DNA from: Siphonodentalium dalli
Taxonomy: Eukaryota; Mollusca; Scaphopoda; Gadilida; Siphonodentaliidae
Direction: 5' to 3'
DNA: 64,000 nt
Assembly (NCBI GenBank): GCA_032622095.1
Contig: CP136062.1
Span: 135,694,960 to 135,758,959 of the forward strand
In this document: positions 34,139-45,233 of the stretch, one piece after another
How positions within the stretch are numbered: the first letter of the stretch is position 1
How the letters are laid out: every line of letters starts with the position of its first letter
Made by a program: the position numbers and the translations under genes
The notes under the pieces: generated by a model
What the model saw: the letters and a program-made list of their open reading frames with translations, nothing else
The model's database searches: none
Told to the model about the DNA's origin: nothing

Positions 34139-34420
34139 TTAACCCTTTCAGTGCCAGGGGCCGATCTCATCGGCCCTAATTTACGGTCTGTAAAATCGGC
34201 CCTAAAAAAATAAATTTTTTTTTTTTTTTTAGATTTTTTTAAAATTATTAAAATTGTAAAAAATTGTAAAAAATAATAACAAATGATGAAAAATTGTTAG
34301 GCCAATGCATTCTCTTATATATGCGAGGCGACCTATGGTCGACTCGCATATATAAGAGAATGCATTGGCACAGGGTATATGGGTTGATACAAAAATTGGA
34401 CCTGGCACTCAAAGGGTTAA
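34139..34420. mobile_element. TTAA MITE (CCCTTTCAGTGCC type) carrying a hairpin module
   Basis: TTAACCCTTTCAGTGCC...GGCACTCAAAGGGTTAA, a relative of the palindrome at 45651-45836. The middle holds the foldback GCCAATGCATTCTCTTATAT...GCATTGGC at 34301-34369 with perfect 27-bp arms. A T-rich tract lies at 34211-34230. Confidence 0.8.
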
Positions 34421-34476
34421 ATGTGTGCAGTACTATTTTATTGCTCAGAATGAATCTGTTTACTTTCGATATGCAG

Positions 34477-34696
34477 TTAACCCTTTGACATTAAAGATCG
34501 TGTGCCAGTGCATTCTCTTATATATGTGAGTCTCCCATAGGCAGCCTCGCATATATAAGAGAATGCACTGGCTTTCAAGGTCAAGGTAAATATTTGTTAG
34601 GCCAATGTATTCTCTTGTATATGCGAGACTCGCATATTTAAGAGAATGCATTGGCACAGAGTTTTCGCAAAATTTCAGGAAGCTCCAGTCATGGAA
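34477..34696 (+). mobile_element. TTAA double-hairpin MITE, copy 3 (3' truncated)
   Basis: Starts TTAACCCTTTGACATTAAAG, missing about 15 bp of the usual GGGAGCTGC region. Both hairpins are present. It ends at CAGTCATGGAAG where CAGGGTTCACGCTG (a hAT-like end) begins, so the last TTAA is lost. Confidence 0.8.
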
Positions 34697-34778
34697 GCAG
34701 GGTTCACGCTGTCATAAGACAAATTGGCCATCTGCAGTCAATCAGAAGATAGTCACGTGGAATTTTTACATTTAACTG
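34697..34778 (+). mobile_element. hAT-like fragment, CAGGGTTCACGCTG end
   Basis: Starts CAGGGTTCACGCTGTCATAA and is similar to 2299 onward. It sits between two double-hairpin copies. Only one end was found. Confidence 0.35.
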
Positions 34779-34936
34779 TTTAACCCTTTCATGACGTTAA
34801 ACATCCTGTACCAGTGCATTGTCAAGGTAAATATTGTTAGGCCAATGTATTGTCTTATATATGCGAGGCTCCCTATGAGAGACTCGCTTATATAAGCAAA
34901 TGCATTGGCACAGGGTTTTCGCAAAATTTCAGGAAG
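34779..34936 (+). mobile_element. TTAA double-hairpin MITE, copy 4 (one hairpin deleted)
   Basis: The first hairpin is reduced to CCAGTGCATTG and joins directly to TCAAGGTAAATATTGTTAGG. The second hairpin is intact. It is truncated after TTTCAGGAAG at the junction with the pearl-like fragment. Confidence 0.78.
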
Positions 34937-35160
34937 AATACACCAATGGGCCATAGCTCAGGTGAAAATTGACGGGTGGAACCCAAATTCAAACTTGACC
35001 TGTATTTTGTGCTAGTAAATTTACCAGATACCAAATTTTATTCCATTCAGTTCAGATGTACTAAAGTCATAATCTGGCAATGAAACGAAGCGAATGGACA
35101 GACGGACGGATGGACAGACCAATAATATAATACGTCCCGTTTATTTCAAAACGGGCATAT
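34937..35160 (-). mobile_element. Single-core pearl-like element
   Basis: Contains GGGCCATAGCTCAGGTGAAA, ACTTGACCTGTATTTTGTGC, a GGACAGACGGACGGATGGAC tract and a terminal hairpin CCCGTTTATTTCAAAACGGG. The same arrangement occurs at 62545-62812. Non-coding. Confidence 0.6.
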
Positions 35161-35662
35161 AAAATGTATTGCATCAGTGTCAGCCAACCACAAACCATGG
35201 GAATTTTGCGGCAGGACCAGCTGCAGCCAAACAAGATAGTCATGTAGAATTTTGAATGCAAAGTGTGGACATGATGTCACACTGCAGGGAAAGCTCTTCT
35301 AGTGCTTGGTAATACGTAATACGAAGGATATCAGAATATTTCAGCCTATCGAACACGTAGCTGTTTAATTGGACTGCTCAAAACAGGCAAAACTATTTCT
35401 GTAAAAGTCACTCATGGCAGTCTTGGATTTTAATTGTTTAGAATTGATAGACTTCAAAACCATGACAATGTAAATTTAATGTGCAATGATCAGAAGATGT
35501 CTGTTCATTATTTTGTTTGTACAATGGATTTATCCCAACATTATGATACTTCAGTTTGATGAAACAATATGCTGATACTCTCTCTGATAGGCTCTTTGAA
35601 ATTAAAATCTGATGACACAGATAGGCATTAATTGAACCCTATGTGTTGCCCATTTGGATATA

Positions 35663-35795
35663 TTGTAATGCGCTAAATAATCAACTCACTGAGAGCTTTC
35701 CGATGAATGGCAACAAGCCATATTTCCGACTAAACCATGAAAATTTGCCCATAATTCTGCTGTGGTTAAGGAGTCGATTATTTGGGGCATTACTG
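35663..35795. mobile_element. Palindromic CAGTAATGCCC MITE, left arm mostly deleted
   Basis: Left end ATTGTAATGCGCTAAATAAT joins abruptly to GAGAGCTTTCCGATGAATGG and a complete right arm ending GGGGCATTACTG then TA. Confidence 0.78.
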
Positions 35796-36087
35796 TATGT
35801 CTTAATCCCATTAGTTATTCTGTTTAGCCTTTGCCTAATGATTCCTAGTCTTTCCTTTGTTTCCTCAATGTAAGATTTGTATACACTGCCTATTCTCAGG
35901 TCTGGCACAATCTAGATTTAATTATTATATCAACATATTTGTGTTTTTGATGTGGTTCGATGCATATTCATGAAGCTTTCTTGTTAAATTAAATTAAATG
36001 CTGATGGAGGCCAAGATGCTGAAACAATTGAGCAATCTATTGACATAATAGACACTGCCCTGTATTCCCATAATATTGGATGGACCT

Positions 36088-36318
36088 TTAACCCTTCTAT
36101 GACTGGAGCTTCCTGTAATTTTGTGAAAACCCTGTGCCAATTCTCTTATATATGCAAGTCTCCCATAGTGAGCCTCGCATATATAAGAGAATACATTGGC
36201 CTAAAAATATTTGCCTTGACCTTGCATTCTCTTATATATGCGAGGTTCCCTATGGGCGACTCGCATATATAAGAGAATGCACTGGCACAAGATGTTAAAT
36301 GCTGCACCAGCACATGAA
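36088..36318 (-). mobile_element. TTAA double-hairpin MITE, copy 5
   Basis: TTAACCCTTCTATGACTGGA start. Hairpins at about 36125-36203 and 36224-36292. The far end decays after GCTGCACCAGCACATGAACC, without a clear TTAA. Confidence 0.78.
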
Positions 36319-36339
36319 CCTCATCAAATGGTTACGCTG

Positions 36340-38800
36340 ATTACTCAACTATTATAGTTGTATTCATTGATATTGTCAAATTATATTTTGTATTATTTGA
36401 TGTAATTATGACATAGCTCATCCATGCAGAGCCACTACTTACTGATTCATATATTCAGCCGATTCAATATATTACAATAAGCTGAATTGGGCAAATTAGC
36501 CTGGACAGGCGGGGCAAAAATGAATGGAATGAGTTTTGGTGACCGATGTAATCTAAAAATAGCATGCGAATCAAAATTCTTTTTTTGTTGTTGAGGAAAT
36601 TTGACAAAACCCAACGAATATAAATATTTGACATTCACAATGAAACTTAACTTGAATTATGACTCTTACCGATAAGCAAAAATACCTAATTTTAGAACAA
36701 ACAAATCTTGACACCATGCACCTTCATATTTTAAATATATAGTTTCAACTTATCAATTATCTGAATCATTTCTGAATGATTCATGATAAAATCTTGGCAA
36801 ATTATGAGAAATAGTAATTTTCATAAAAACATAGATCATTTCCATGTGATCTATGTTCTCTGACTGGTTTTCATGCCAGATGCTGTCACATTACGACCAA
36901 GCTCATGCAGTTACACCTCTTTCTGGGTAGGTGTAGAGAGCGTAGCCCAGAGAAATTACGCCACATCATTCCATTCATTTGTCATGGGCAGCTAAGTCCA
37001 GCGTTGTCCAATGTGATGAATGGAATTGTCCCCAGGAAATTCACATGAAGATACAATTCATTGCACTTCTCTCTGTTCAAGATTTATAACATTTTCCTTC
37101 ACTAAATCTACCCATCAACAGCTTTTTCATATTTTTTTTGTTTATCAATTTATTCATTTCTATAATCATCTAACGCAGGCGCTATGACTGGGTTTTCTTG
37201 TTCTTGATCAAGTCTGACAAAAAACTAACCATTGAGCAAGTTTGGCCTGAAGAAGCTATTTGACAAATTAATATAAACAAGAGTCAATATCTGTTCCACA
37301 AGTCAGTACTTGTAGTTCTAAACAGGACAAATCTAGAGGTTCTGTGTTGAGCAGGGGTATTAACTTTTAAATTTCTAATTGAACACCACTGACCAAACGC
37401 CCTACCTTAACCAGACCTAATTTCACAAAATTCCTTTTGCATATCTCTCTTAGGTTGGAATCTTACAACTTGTACTTCAAGCTCTTCAACTTTTGGAAAT
37501 TTTCAACCTGATATAATAAAGAGCTCAAATGCTAATGGTAGATTTATCTTTAAAGCCACATGGTGATTTGCGCTCCAACACCTGAATTTTTCCCAGTATC
37601 GATTAGGTTGATAAATATCTGAAGTACATTTCTACAAACATGCCTGCAAGGCGCATTGACTCATAAAAAATACCCCCTTTGAACACAATGTTCAATATCC
37701 GAACACTTGTTACGTCATTTGTATTTGAAACGGATAATACTCGACTGTCCGGAAAACATATATTGCATTATCTTAACTGGAAACTATTTTAACTTCACGC
37801 ACACCTTTCTCTTCATTTTAATCATAACAATTATGTAGTAGCATAAAATTTACATAGCAACGACACCTCCAAATTTTCCTCTCATGATCTGCAGGTGCAA
37901 TTTTTACAGCGGTTGACCGCTGATTAAAAAACTTTAACCTGCACAAACGAAACACAATCTCAAATTTATCGAAAAATAGACGATAAACACGTTTTTTCAG
38001 TGCTATATTGATGAGTTTGTTCAGAAATCTTCCGCGTAGATATGTATTGAGATACCTCTGACTTTAAGGAAATTAAGGCATCAACTGAAAGAGGCAAGAA
38101 CAGTTCAATTATTCAAATCTGTACATATCAACTTACATGGTTTCTACAGAATGAGTACAGTCCATTCATTATTTAGACATAGACAAAACCATTTTAGTTT
38201 TTTTTGGTGGTTATTTTTAGGTCAGACTTGTATGGAGCAAACATGTTTACCCATTTAAAAGGTATATTACAGATTCTATAAAAATGTTTGATGTCGTTTT
38301 AGATAGGTGTATTTTAAATTATTTACATGATAAATGAAGTTTTGAGAGAAAAAAAATATATATACCAATTGTTTGTTGAATAAAGAAAATAGAATATATC
38401 TTGTTGATTTCTTTGATGCGCTCTTGAGACCGGCATATGGACAGCAACGTAGTCCATACTGTGATAAAGGTTCACTCACTCTAGGTGTGATAATCTGGTA
38501 TTTTCAATTTGCATGTTCGGTAGTTTTCTTTTTGCACATACACGTCGGACATATTGGGAGTATTGACGCAACTATTTTCGAGGGGGCCAATTTCGGCTGC
38601 CATTGCTTATTATTGAAACTTTCTAATTACAATAATTTAGCACTCAATTGCATCCGATGCCCATTCAATCATATGGTATGAGATAACATGTAGTCGGCAG
38701 TGAACCTGTTCATTGGATGGTGGAGAGATACAACACTGAGATATCATTTGATTCTCTTGTATGTAACAAGCTGTCCCGTCAAAAATTACATTAATTTACA
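36340..38800. other. Intergenic, nothing recognised
   Basis: About 2.4 kb without an identified element. A 102-codon ORF (38373-38681) has no recognisable domain. A short foldback ACATAGATCA...TGATCTATGT lies near 36828-36858. No exon-like conserved stretch was found. Confidence 0.45.
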
Positions 38801-38814
38801 CAGGATGGATGGCC

Positions 38815-39110
38815 CAGAAAAAGAGTCCTCAAACTGATGGTCTCTGACAAAATTGCGGATGAAGATGGATAACTCTAAAAATCAAGTGGTAATACGGCCA
38901 AATTTCGTGATACTCAAGTGATAATATGGTCATATTTCATTGAACAAAATGTTAAATAACACGTTTTGGGAAATTTGATACCATGGTAGACAGTGCTTAG
39001 CATTATTTTGTTGCAATTAATCGATTCTGATAACTAAAGCATATTTTTGAAGAAATGTTGTTCTTGTATCTTGATATGGGACCATCTGATCGGATTGAGT
39101 ACCTGTAATG
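38815..39110 (+). repeat. Dispersed repeat R, copy 2 (uninterrupted target sites)
   Basis: Contains TAACACGTTTTGGGAAATTT and AATCAAGTGGTAATACGGCC, the uninterrupted versions of the two sites that carry insertions in the copy at 53208-59855. It begins about 40 bp short of other copies' midpoints and lacks their left ~170 bp. Confidence 0.8.
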
Positions 39111-39523
39111 TGAAGAACAACCAGAGCCCAAAATTTGTTCCATCAATTTTTGCATCAATCACTCTCCACAAAAGCAGGTCAATATGCCCCAGTGGCATGG
39201 GGTACAATACAATAAACCAGTTTATGGAAAATGTTAACTGTATTCCTCATAAAAATATTTAAACAATGATGAATCACAAATTTAGACGGTCACACAATAC
39301 TTGTTCTGTAAGCTCGCGCGTGTAAGTTTGTTAGGCATCTTTGAGTACAGAATACAGCAGTGCACATTATTAAATGTTAAAGCAGAGATGATGTACATAA
39401 AATTGTCCAGCAAGCAGCCAAGAAAAATAGATTCAACATAGATGGTAAATTTTTTCATCAACATCCTCAAACTTCTGGATTCATCATAAAGCTAGTGCAA
39501 GTATTAGCATATTGTAACCCTTT

Positions 39524-39741
39524 CATGATGGGAGCTGCGCTGGTGCAGCATTAAAGATCCTGTGCTGGTGCATTCTCTTATATATGCGAGTCTCCCATAG
39601 GGAGCCTCACATATAAAAGAATGCACCGACTTACAAGGTCAAGGTAAATACTGTTAGGCCAATGTATTCTCTTATATATGAGAGAATGCATTGGAACAGG
39701 GTTTCACAACATTTCAGGAAGCTCCCGTCATGAACGGTTAA
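39524..39741 (+). mobile_element. TTAA double-hairpin MITE, copy 6
   Basis: The left flank has mutated to GTAA and the right end is TTAA. Hairpin 1 is intact; hairpin 2 is shortened to ATTCTCTTATATATGAGAGA (its loop and most of the right arm are lost). Confidence 0.8.
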
Positions 39742-40751
39742 AGAAATTTTTGACACTTCCCGACATTTCCTTCAAGATGACACTTCCTGGTTTTCAAAAG
39801 AAAAAAAAAATCCATGTTCTCTACGAATGTCTTACTTGAACTAATGAATCTGAGTACTATATCACAATATTAACGTTCTGTTTCTGTGATTTTCATAAAG
39901 ATGAAAAAATACAGTTTAATTTCGTTTTCAGAAATATTTCATTGGTGAAAAAACATGACACCTAATTCAGAGGTATAAATTATCTCCTTTTGGTTTAAAC
40001 AATATTTATTTCTTCCCCAAAAAAATTTGAAATGACACACACGGTGGGAAATCGCGTGGTTTCGAATTGATGAGTATCACCCATTCAAAATGGCCGAGGT
40101 GACTGCAAACGCGACCAGAAATGATGAATAGGGTAATAACATAGGATAATAATATATTAGGTAATATTTTGGCAGCTACGAGCATATGCTATATTATTTT
40201 TCAAACAAGCTGATACATCATTTTGTCCAAACTCAAGTCGTTTGTTCTAACATTCTGACCAAAGTTGTCAGTCGAAGGATTCTCCTAGATGTATTGACTG
40301 TATTTCACGAACCTCCAACTGGAAACTTTGGTAAGATTGTTTTAGAAAACTATTCAGTATTTCCGAACAAATAAGGTATCAACTTGTTTTTAATAAAAAT
40401 CTAGCATATTCTCGTAACAGTCAAAATGCTATGTTTTGTGTCAATTCCTCATATATTACGTTTTATTTTTTGTGCGTTTTGAATGCATGGTACTCACCAA
40501 CCTCGAACCAGGTGATTCCCCACCGTGGACACATGTATGTATAGAAGACTAGCAGGGAGGAAGAGGATCTGACAATCATCAGATGATAAAAATAGAGCCA
40601 ACTCCCTATAATAAGCCATATTATCTCCCTTTGAAATTCAACATTAACTACAGTTCAGAAATGATGTCCAGATTACTATATAAATGCAATTCAGTGAACT
40701 CAAACCTTTCACATCTCTAGCTGTGAGGACCTGATATTTCGGCGAGTTTGG

Positions 40752-41005
40752 CAAGCCTTGAAATAGGGTGTCTGTCATTGGCATAATGAGGTCTCCAGAG
40801 GGTGAATTTAGTGATGCTACCCCGCATAGCAGGCTAGCATCACCAAATTCACCCTCTGGGGACCTCATTCTGGGAACCTCATTCTGCTGAGGTGTAAGCA
40901 GAGGGTGAATTTGGTGATGCTAGCCCGCTATGCGGGGTAGCATCACTAAATTCACCCTCTGGGGACCTCATTCTGCAAATGACAGACACCCTATTTCAAG
41001 GCTTG
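40752..41005. mobile_element. GAGGTCCCC-type MITE, best copy, TSD GAGTTTGG
   Basis: 254 bp with complementary ends CAAGCCTTGAAATAGGGTGT / ACACCCTATTTCAAGGCTTG continuing through TGTCATT..GAGGTC. Exact 8-bp flanks GAGTTTGG at 40744-40751 and 41006-41013 assign the family to a hAT-type target duplication. Inside are two inverted pairs of GAGGGTGAATTT(A/G)GTGATG. This copy defines the family ends. Confidence 0.88.
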
Positions 41006-41037
41006 GAGTTTGGAATAATTGTCGTGCCAGCACCACC

Positions 41038-41278
41038 TGAACCCTTTCATGAAGAGAGCTACGTTGGTGCAGCATTAAAAATCTTGTGCCAGAGCATTCT
41101 CTTATATATGTGAGTCTCCCTTAGAGAGCATTGGCTTACAAGATCAAGTTAAATATTGTTGGGCCAATGCATTCTCATATATGCAAGGCTTCCTGTGGGA
41201 GACTTGTATATATAAGAGAATGCGTTGGCACATGTTTTTTTGCAAAATTTCAGGAAGCTCCAGTCATGGATTGGTTAA
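41038..41278 (+). mobile_element. TTAA double-hairpin MITE, copy 7
   Basis: Left flank TGAA (mutated TTAA), right TTAA at 41275-41278. Hairpin 1 has lost its right half (CCCTTAGAGAGCATTGGCTT). Hairpin 2 is intact. Confidence 0.8.
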
Positions 41279-41520
41279 ATTTTGCGAAAACCATGTGCCA
41301 ACTGCCAATGCATTCTTATATATGCGAGTTTCCCATAGGGAGCCTCGCATATATAAGAGAATACATTGGCCTAAAAATATTAACTTGACCTTGTAAGCAG
41401 TGCATTCTCTTTTATATGTGAGGCTCCATATGGTAGACTGGCATACATGTATATTAGAGAATGCACTGGCACAGGATCTTTAATGCTGCACCAGCGCATC
41501 TTCCATAATGAAAGGGTTAA
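41275..41520 (-). mobile_element. TTAA double-hairpin MITE, copy 8, abutting copy 7
   Basis: It shares the TTAA at 41275-41278 with copy 7 and ends in TTAA at 41517-41520 after ATAATGAAAGGG. The CCCTTCCATGACTGG end is missing. Two copies tail to tail around one TTAA suggest insertion into an existing copy's target site. Confidence 0.82.
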
Positions 41521-41684
41521 TGTTTTTGTTGATTTAGGCATTTCTATCTGTTTTTTCAGTTTCAATGATTTAGTGGGGACAGCAATATGAATGTTGTTCA
41601 TAATTATCACATTAAATTCTCAACAACAAAATCACATTATTCAGTATTCATCTGTTTTATTTTACATTTGGTTTCAGCATTTGT

Positions 41685-42100
41685 TTTATAGATGCATAAT
41701 TCAAATTAACGCTCCCAAATTACTATTTCTTTGGCTTCGGGGGTAAAAAATATTTGATTTGAGTCAAGGAACACACCCATCAAAGCTCAGAGTGATCAGA
41801 TATCAATTTTTAAAATTTGTCAAGGCGACAGTCTTGGACCAAATTGCGGATGAAGATGGATAACTCAAAAATCAAGTGGCTATCAGTGTTAAATATTTGA
41901 CAATCCGGCCAAATTTCGTTGAACAAAATGTTGATAAATAACACATATTGGGCAATTTTATACTATAGTTGACTGCAGTTAACATTTTTGGGCAATTAAT
42001 CAATTCTGATAACTGAAGTGGCATATCAAAAACTTTTGTTGTTGTTGTTTGAATCTGATGATATGGGGACCATCGAATCGGATTGAGTACCTTTAAATGG
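41685..42100 (+). repeat. Dispersed repeat R, copy 3
   Basis: From TTTTATAGATGCATAATTCA to GGATTGAGTACCTTTAAATG. Close to copy 1 in layout, with the left part that copy 2 lacks. Confidence 0.75.
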
Positions 42101-42587
42101 AACAAAAGCCAATAGCAATGCTAATTTGACTTTGTATGTTTTTACTGAGCAAAATATGAATCTGGATTGAGACCTTTTGTTTATCGGGTCATTGGACTAA
42201 GAGATATAGAGGATATGAAATGATTCCTTCTCTCGTATGATATTTATGAAATGAGTCCTAAATTTTCGGATTTTTGTCTTGCCAAAGAAAAAACAAACTT
42301 CCAGACAAGTTTCATAAATATATGCCCTGAAATGCAGATTTAATTTTGTTTATCATATGACTATTGGTGTGATTTTCGTGCGAAATAGTGTCTTGTCACG
42401 CCAGAGAATGGTTCGTCTTCAAAGAATTTGTTTGACACGGATTCTTCACGACGTTAAGATATGCATGAAGTTCAACCGCACAGAACACTTTGTTCTGTTT
42501 TCAGTCTAGTTATTGTTTCCTAACACATGTCATTGGATTTATACTGCAGTATGGGTTGCCTAATTATTGTTTGTGTCTGGAGTGAGA

Positions 42588-42849
42588 TTAAACCTTTCAT
42601 GACGGGAGCTGCATTGGTGCAGCATTAAAATTCATGTGCCAGTACATTCTCCTATATATGTGAGTCTCCCTTAGGGAGACTCACAAAAATAAGTGAATGC
42701 ACTGGATCACAAGGGCAAGCTAAATATTGTTAGGCCAATTCATTCTCTTATATATGCGAGGCTCCCTATGGGAGACTCACATATATAAGAGAATTCATTG
42801 GCACATATTTTCGCCAAATTTCAGGAAGCTCCAGTCATGGAAGGGATAA
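42588..42849 (+). mobile_element. TTAA double-hairpin MITE, copy 9
   Basis: TTAAACCTTTCATGACGGGA start, two hairpins, end TCATGGAAGGGATAA (right TTAA mutated to ATAA). Confidence 0.85.
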
Positions 42850-43320
42850 ATTTTTAATCGTTGATATTTTGAAATAGTTCTATTTATTTGCACATGATTT
42901 TGACAGAAAAAGTGCGTGACAAGTGCAAATATTAACTAATAAGATTAATGGGGAAGTTGTTATTGCATACTAACTAAATAACGAAAGTCATATGATAAAA
43001 TAAATATCTCTTCTGAAAGATTGATTGAGAGAAGGAATCAATTCATATTCTCTATATATTACTTTCCATTGCATGAAAGTGGAACAAAGACAATAAATCA
43101 ACAAAATCAACTCATCATTATATCAATAAATAAATGCAGAAGAAAAATAGAGCATCTGTATTATAAATGCTGTGCTCACAGAAAATAAAAAATATGATTC
43201 TGATCCGATAATTATCGATTGTCACAATACATCATCTGGTTATGCACATTATATAAAGGTATTTATATGTCAAAGGGGCTGCCGGCCATGGTCAGGAATA
43301 GTTTTACCCTCTAATGAATA

Positions 43321-43430
43321 CTAATTGATGAGCATTCCACTTGGGAAATATTCAGATAATAAGTTCAACAAATGGCCTGTTTGTTGAACTTATTATCTGA
43401 ACATTCCTTCCAAATGACTGACTAGGAATC
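43321..43430. repeat. Small foldback element with perfect 22-bp stem
   Basis: Arms 43351-43372 (TTCAGATAATAAGTTCAACA...) and 43380-43401 are exact complements with a 7-nt loop. A decayed relative lies at 61515-61600 and shares the outer words TTGATGAGCAT and GGGAAAT, so this is a dispersed MITE-like family. Confidence 0.75.
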
Positions 43431-43542
43431 CCTATGTCTTCTACACTTGTATTATCAAAATACCCATACAAAAATGAATAACAGACCATTTTATTAGAAA
43501 TAAATCTGATGTCACATTATTATGGTGTAATGGCTGAAACAA

Positions 43543-44292
43543 CTAGAGATGGGCTTGTCCCAGATGGGACTAAGTAATACCCCCCCCCCCCCCCGTATTC
43601 AAAATGTTATTCGAATGAAGTAGCCATTATCATATATTTTGCACTGAAATTATGTCAACAGATAACCCTAACCCTAAACCCCCTAACCCTAACCCCTATA
43701 AACTTTAATCCTAAATTTATTGACTGAATAAAAGATCGAAAAAAAATTATGCATGTTGCAAAAACAATTCGAAGTCGAAAAAGGGGGATAACTCCACCAA
43801 AAGATGTCGGACAGACGTCATAATCACAGGTGCATAGGTTCCCACGGTACTAAATATCTGTGCCAAGTTTTTTTAAAATTGACCCAAAAATGTAGGAATA
43901 AAAGCTCGGACAAAATTATGCATGTTGCAAAAACAATTCTAAAGTCGAAAAAGGGGGATAACTCCACCAAAAAATGTCGGACAGACGTCATAATCACAGG
44001 TACATAGGTTCCCATGGTACTAAATATCTGTGCCAAGTTTAAAAAAAATTGACCTAAAAATGTAGGAATTAAAGGTCGGACAAAATTATACATGTGGTCA
44101 TAATCGCAGGTGCACAGGTTCCCATGGTGGTTGATGTCTGTGCCAAGTTTCACGGAAAATGATCATAAAACGACTGAGAAAAACTCCAGACAAAATTGTG
44201 TCCACAGACGAACAGACAGACGAGCTGATACCAGTATACCATACCCCCCCCCCCCCCCCCCCCCCCCCCAACAACTCGTTGCGGGGGGTATA
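43543..44292 (-). mobile_element. Helitron-like element (second copy of the CTAG-ended family)
   Basis: On the minus strand it begins with TATACCCCCCGCAACGAGTT, has a GTCTGTCTGTTCGTCTG tract and three ~170-bp cores (GCCAAGTTT, GGGAACCTGTGCACCTG). It ends AGTCCCATCTGGGACAAG...CTCTAG, i.e. hairpin, spacer and CTAG followed by TT. A long C/G run lies at 44244-44269, and telomere-like CCCTAA units at 43663-43698. It matches 10459-10910 end to end. Confidence 0.75.
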
Positions 44293-44578
44293 ATGATAAA
44301 CCTTAGCTAGCCAACAATGCGTTAGAGGAGGCAAGGGTCAGATTTCATTCTAATTCAGCATCTAAGGTAGCAATACAGAAATTTGGCCAACTTGGTCAGG
44401 TGTACTGTACTTCAGATCTATGTTGAGCCATTACCTTGGCATAAGCCCCATGAATCATTATTTATTTTAGAGAGGAATGGTAAGCATAAGTTATGTCTGT
44501 ACCTAGGTTTGTTCTTACCATTAATCACTGTGTTATGCCCCTTGTGTTGCACACACAAAACGCTTTAACAATGTTATA

Positions 44579-44791
44579 CAGTAATGCCCTAAGTAATCGA
44601 CTCCTTAACCACAGCAGAATTATTGGTAACTTTTCAGGATTTAGTCGGAAATATTGCTTGTTGCCATTCATTGGAAAGCTCTCCCCGAGAGCTTTCCGAT
44701 GAATGGCAACAAGCCATATTTCCGACTAAATCCTGAAAAGTTACCCATAATTCTGCTGTTGTTAAGGAGTCGATTACTTAGACCATTACTG
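44579..44791. mobile_element. Palindromic CAGTAATGCCC MITE, complete copy
   Basis: 213 bp between TA dinucleotides. CAGTAATGCCCTAAGTAATC runs to the centre CTCTCCCCGAGAG and back as its near-perfect complement, so the whole element is one inverted repeat with ~104-bp arms. Possibly a Tc1/mariner-derived foldback. Confidence 0.9.
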
Positions 44792-45233
44792 TAACTAAAC
44801 TAAAATTGCCCATTTTCAATCCAAAAGCAGACCATGACAGAGCGAATATCAGTAAATAAGCTTCTACCTGATGGAAAAACTGAGAAATATTTGAAATAGA
44901 AAAAAGCTATCGTAGAAATTTTAAAATATTGTCTTGCAAGCGCAGATGCAAAATTTTGCAGGAGAGAAATCGGGCTATTTTCCTATAGCCAAACACACGG
45001 AGTTGGCCTGCTCTGAATGCGATAATCACTTTACGCAACCAACTTTCTTGTTTTTTTCTGAACTTTGACAGCTCTGTAAAATAATTAAAACAAAAACCAG
45101 TAATGCCAAATATAACAGTCCACACTCACAGTAGTGGTCCCCAGGTACTTATTTCATAATTTGTTTAACCTCCTATAACCCTCAAAATGGAGTACAGCTA
45201 CCTAATAATGCTGATATCCCAAGCTGCCATGGA

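Noticed and set aside
38373..38681. 102-codon plus-strand ORF
   Set aside because: No known domain, no supporting splice sites, isolated in intergenic DNA.
40090..40132. ATGGCCGAGGTGACTGC mini-ORF resembling a first coding exon
   Set aside because: Stops after 13 codons, before the possible GTAATA donor; nothing links it to a gene.
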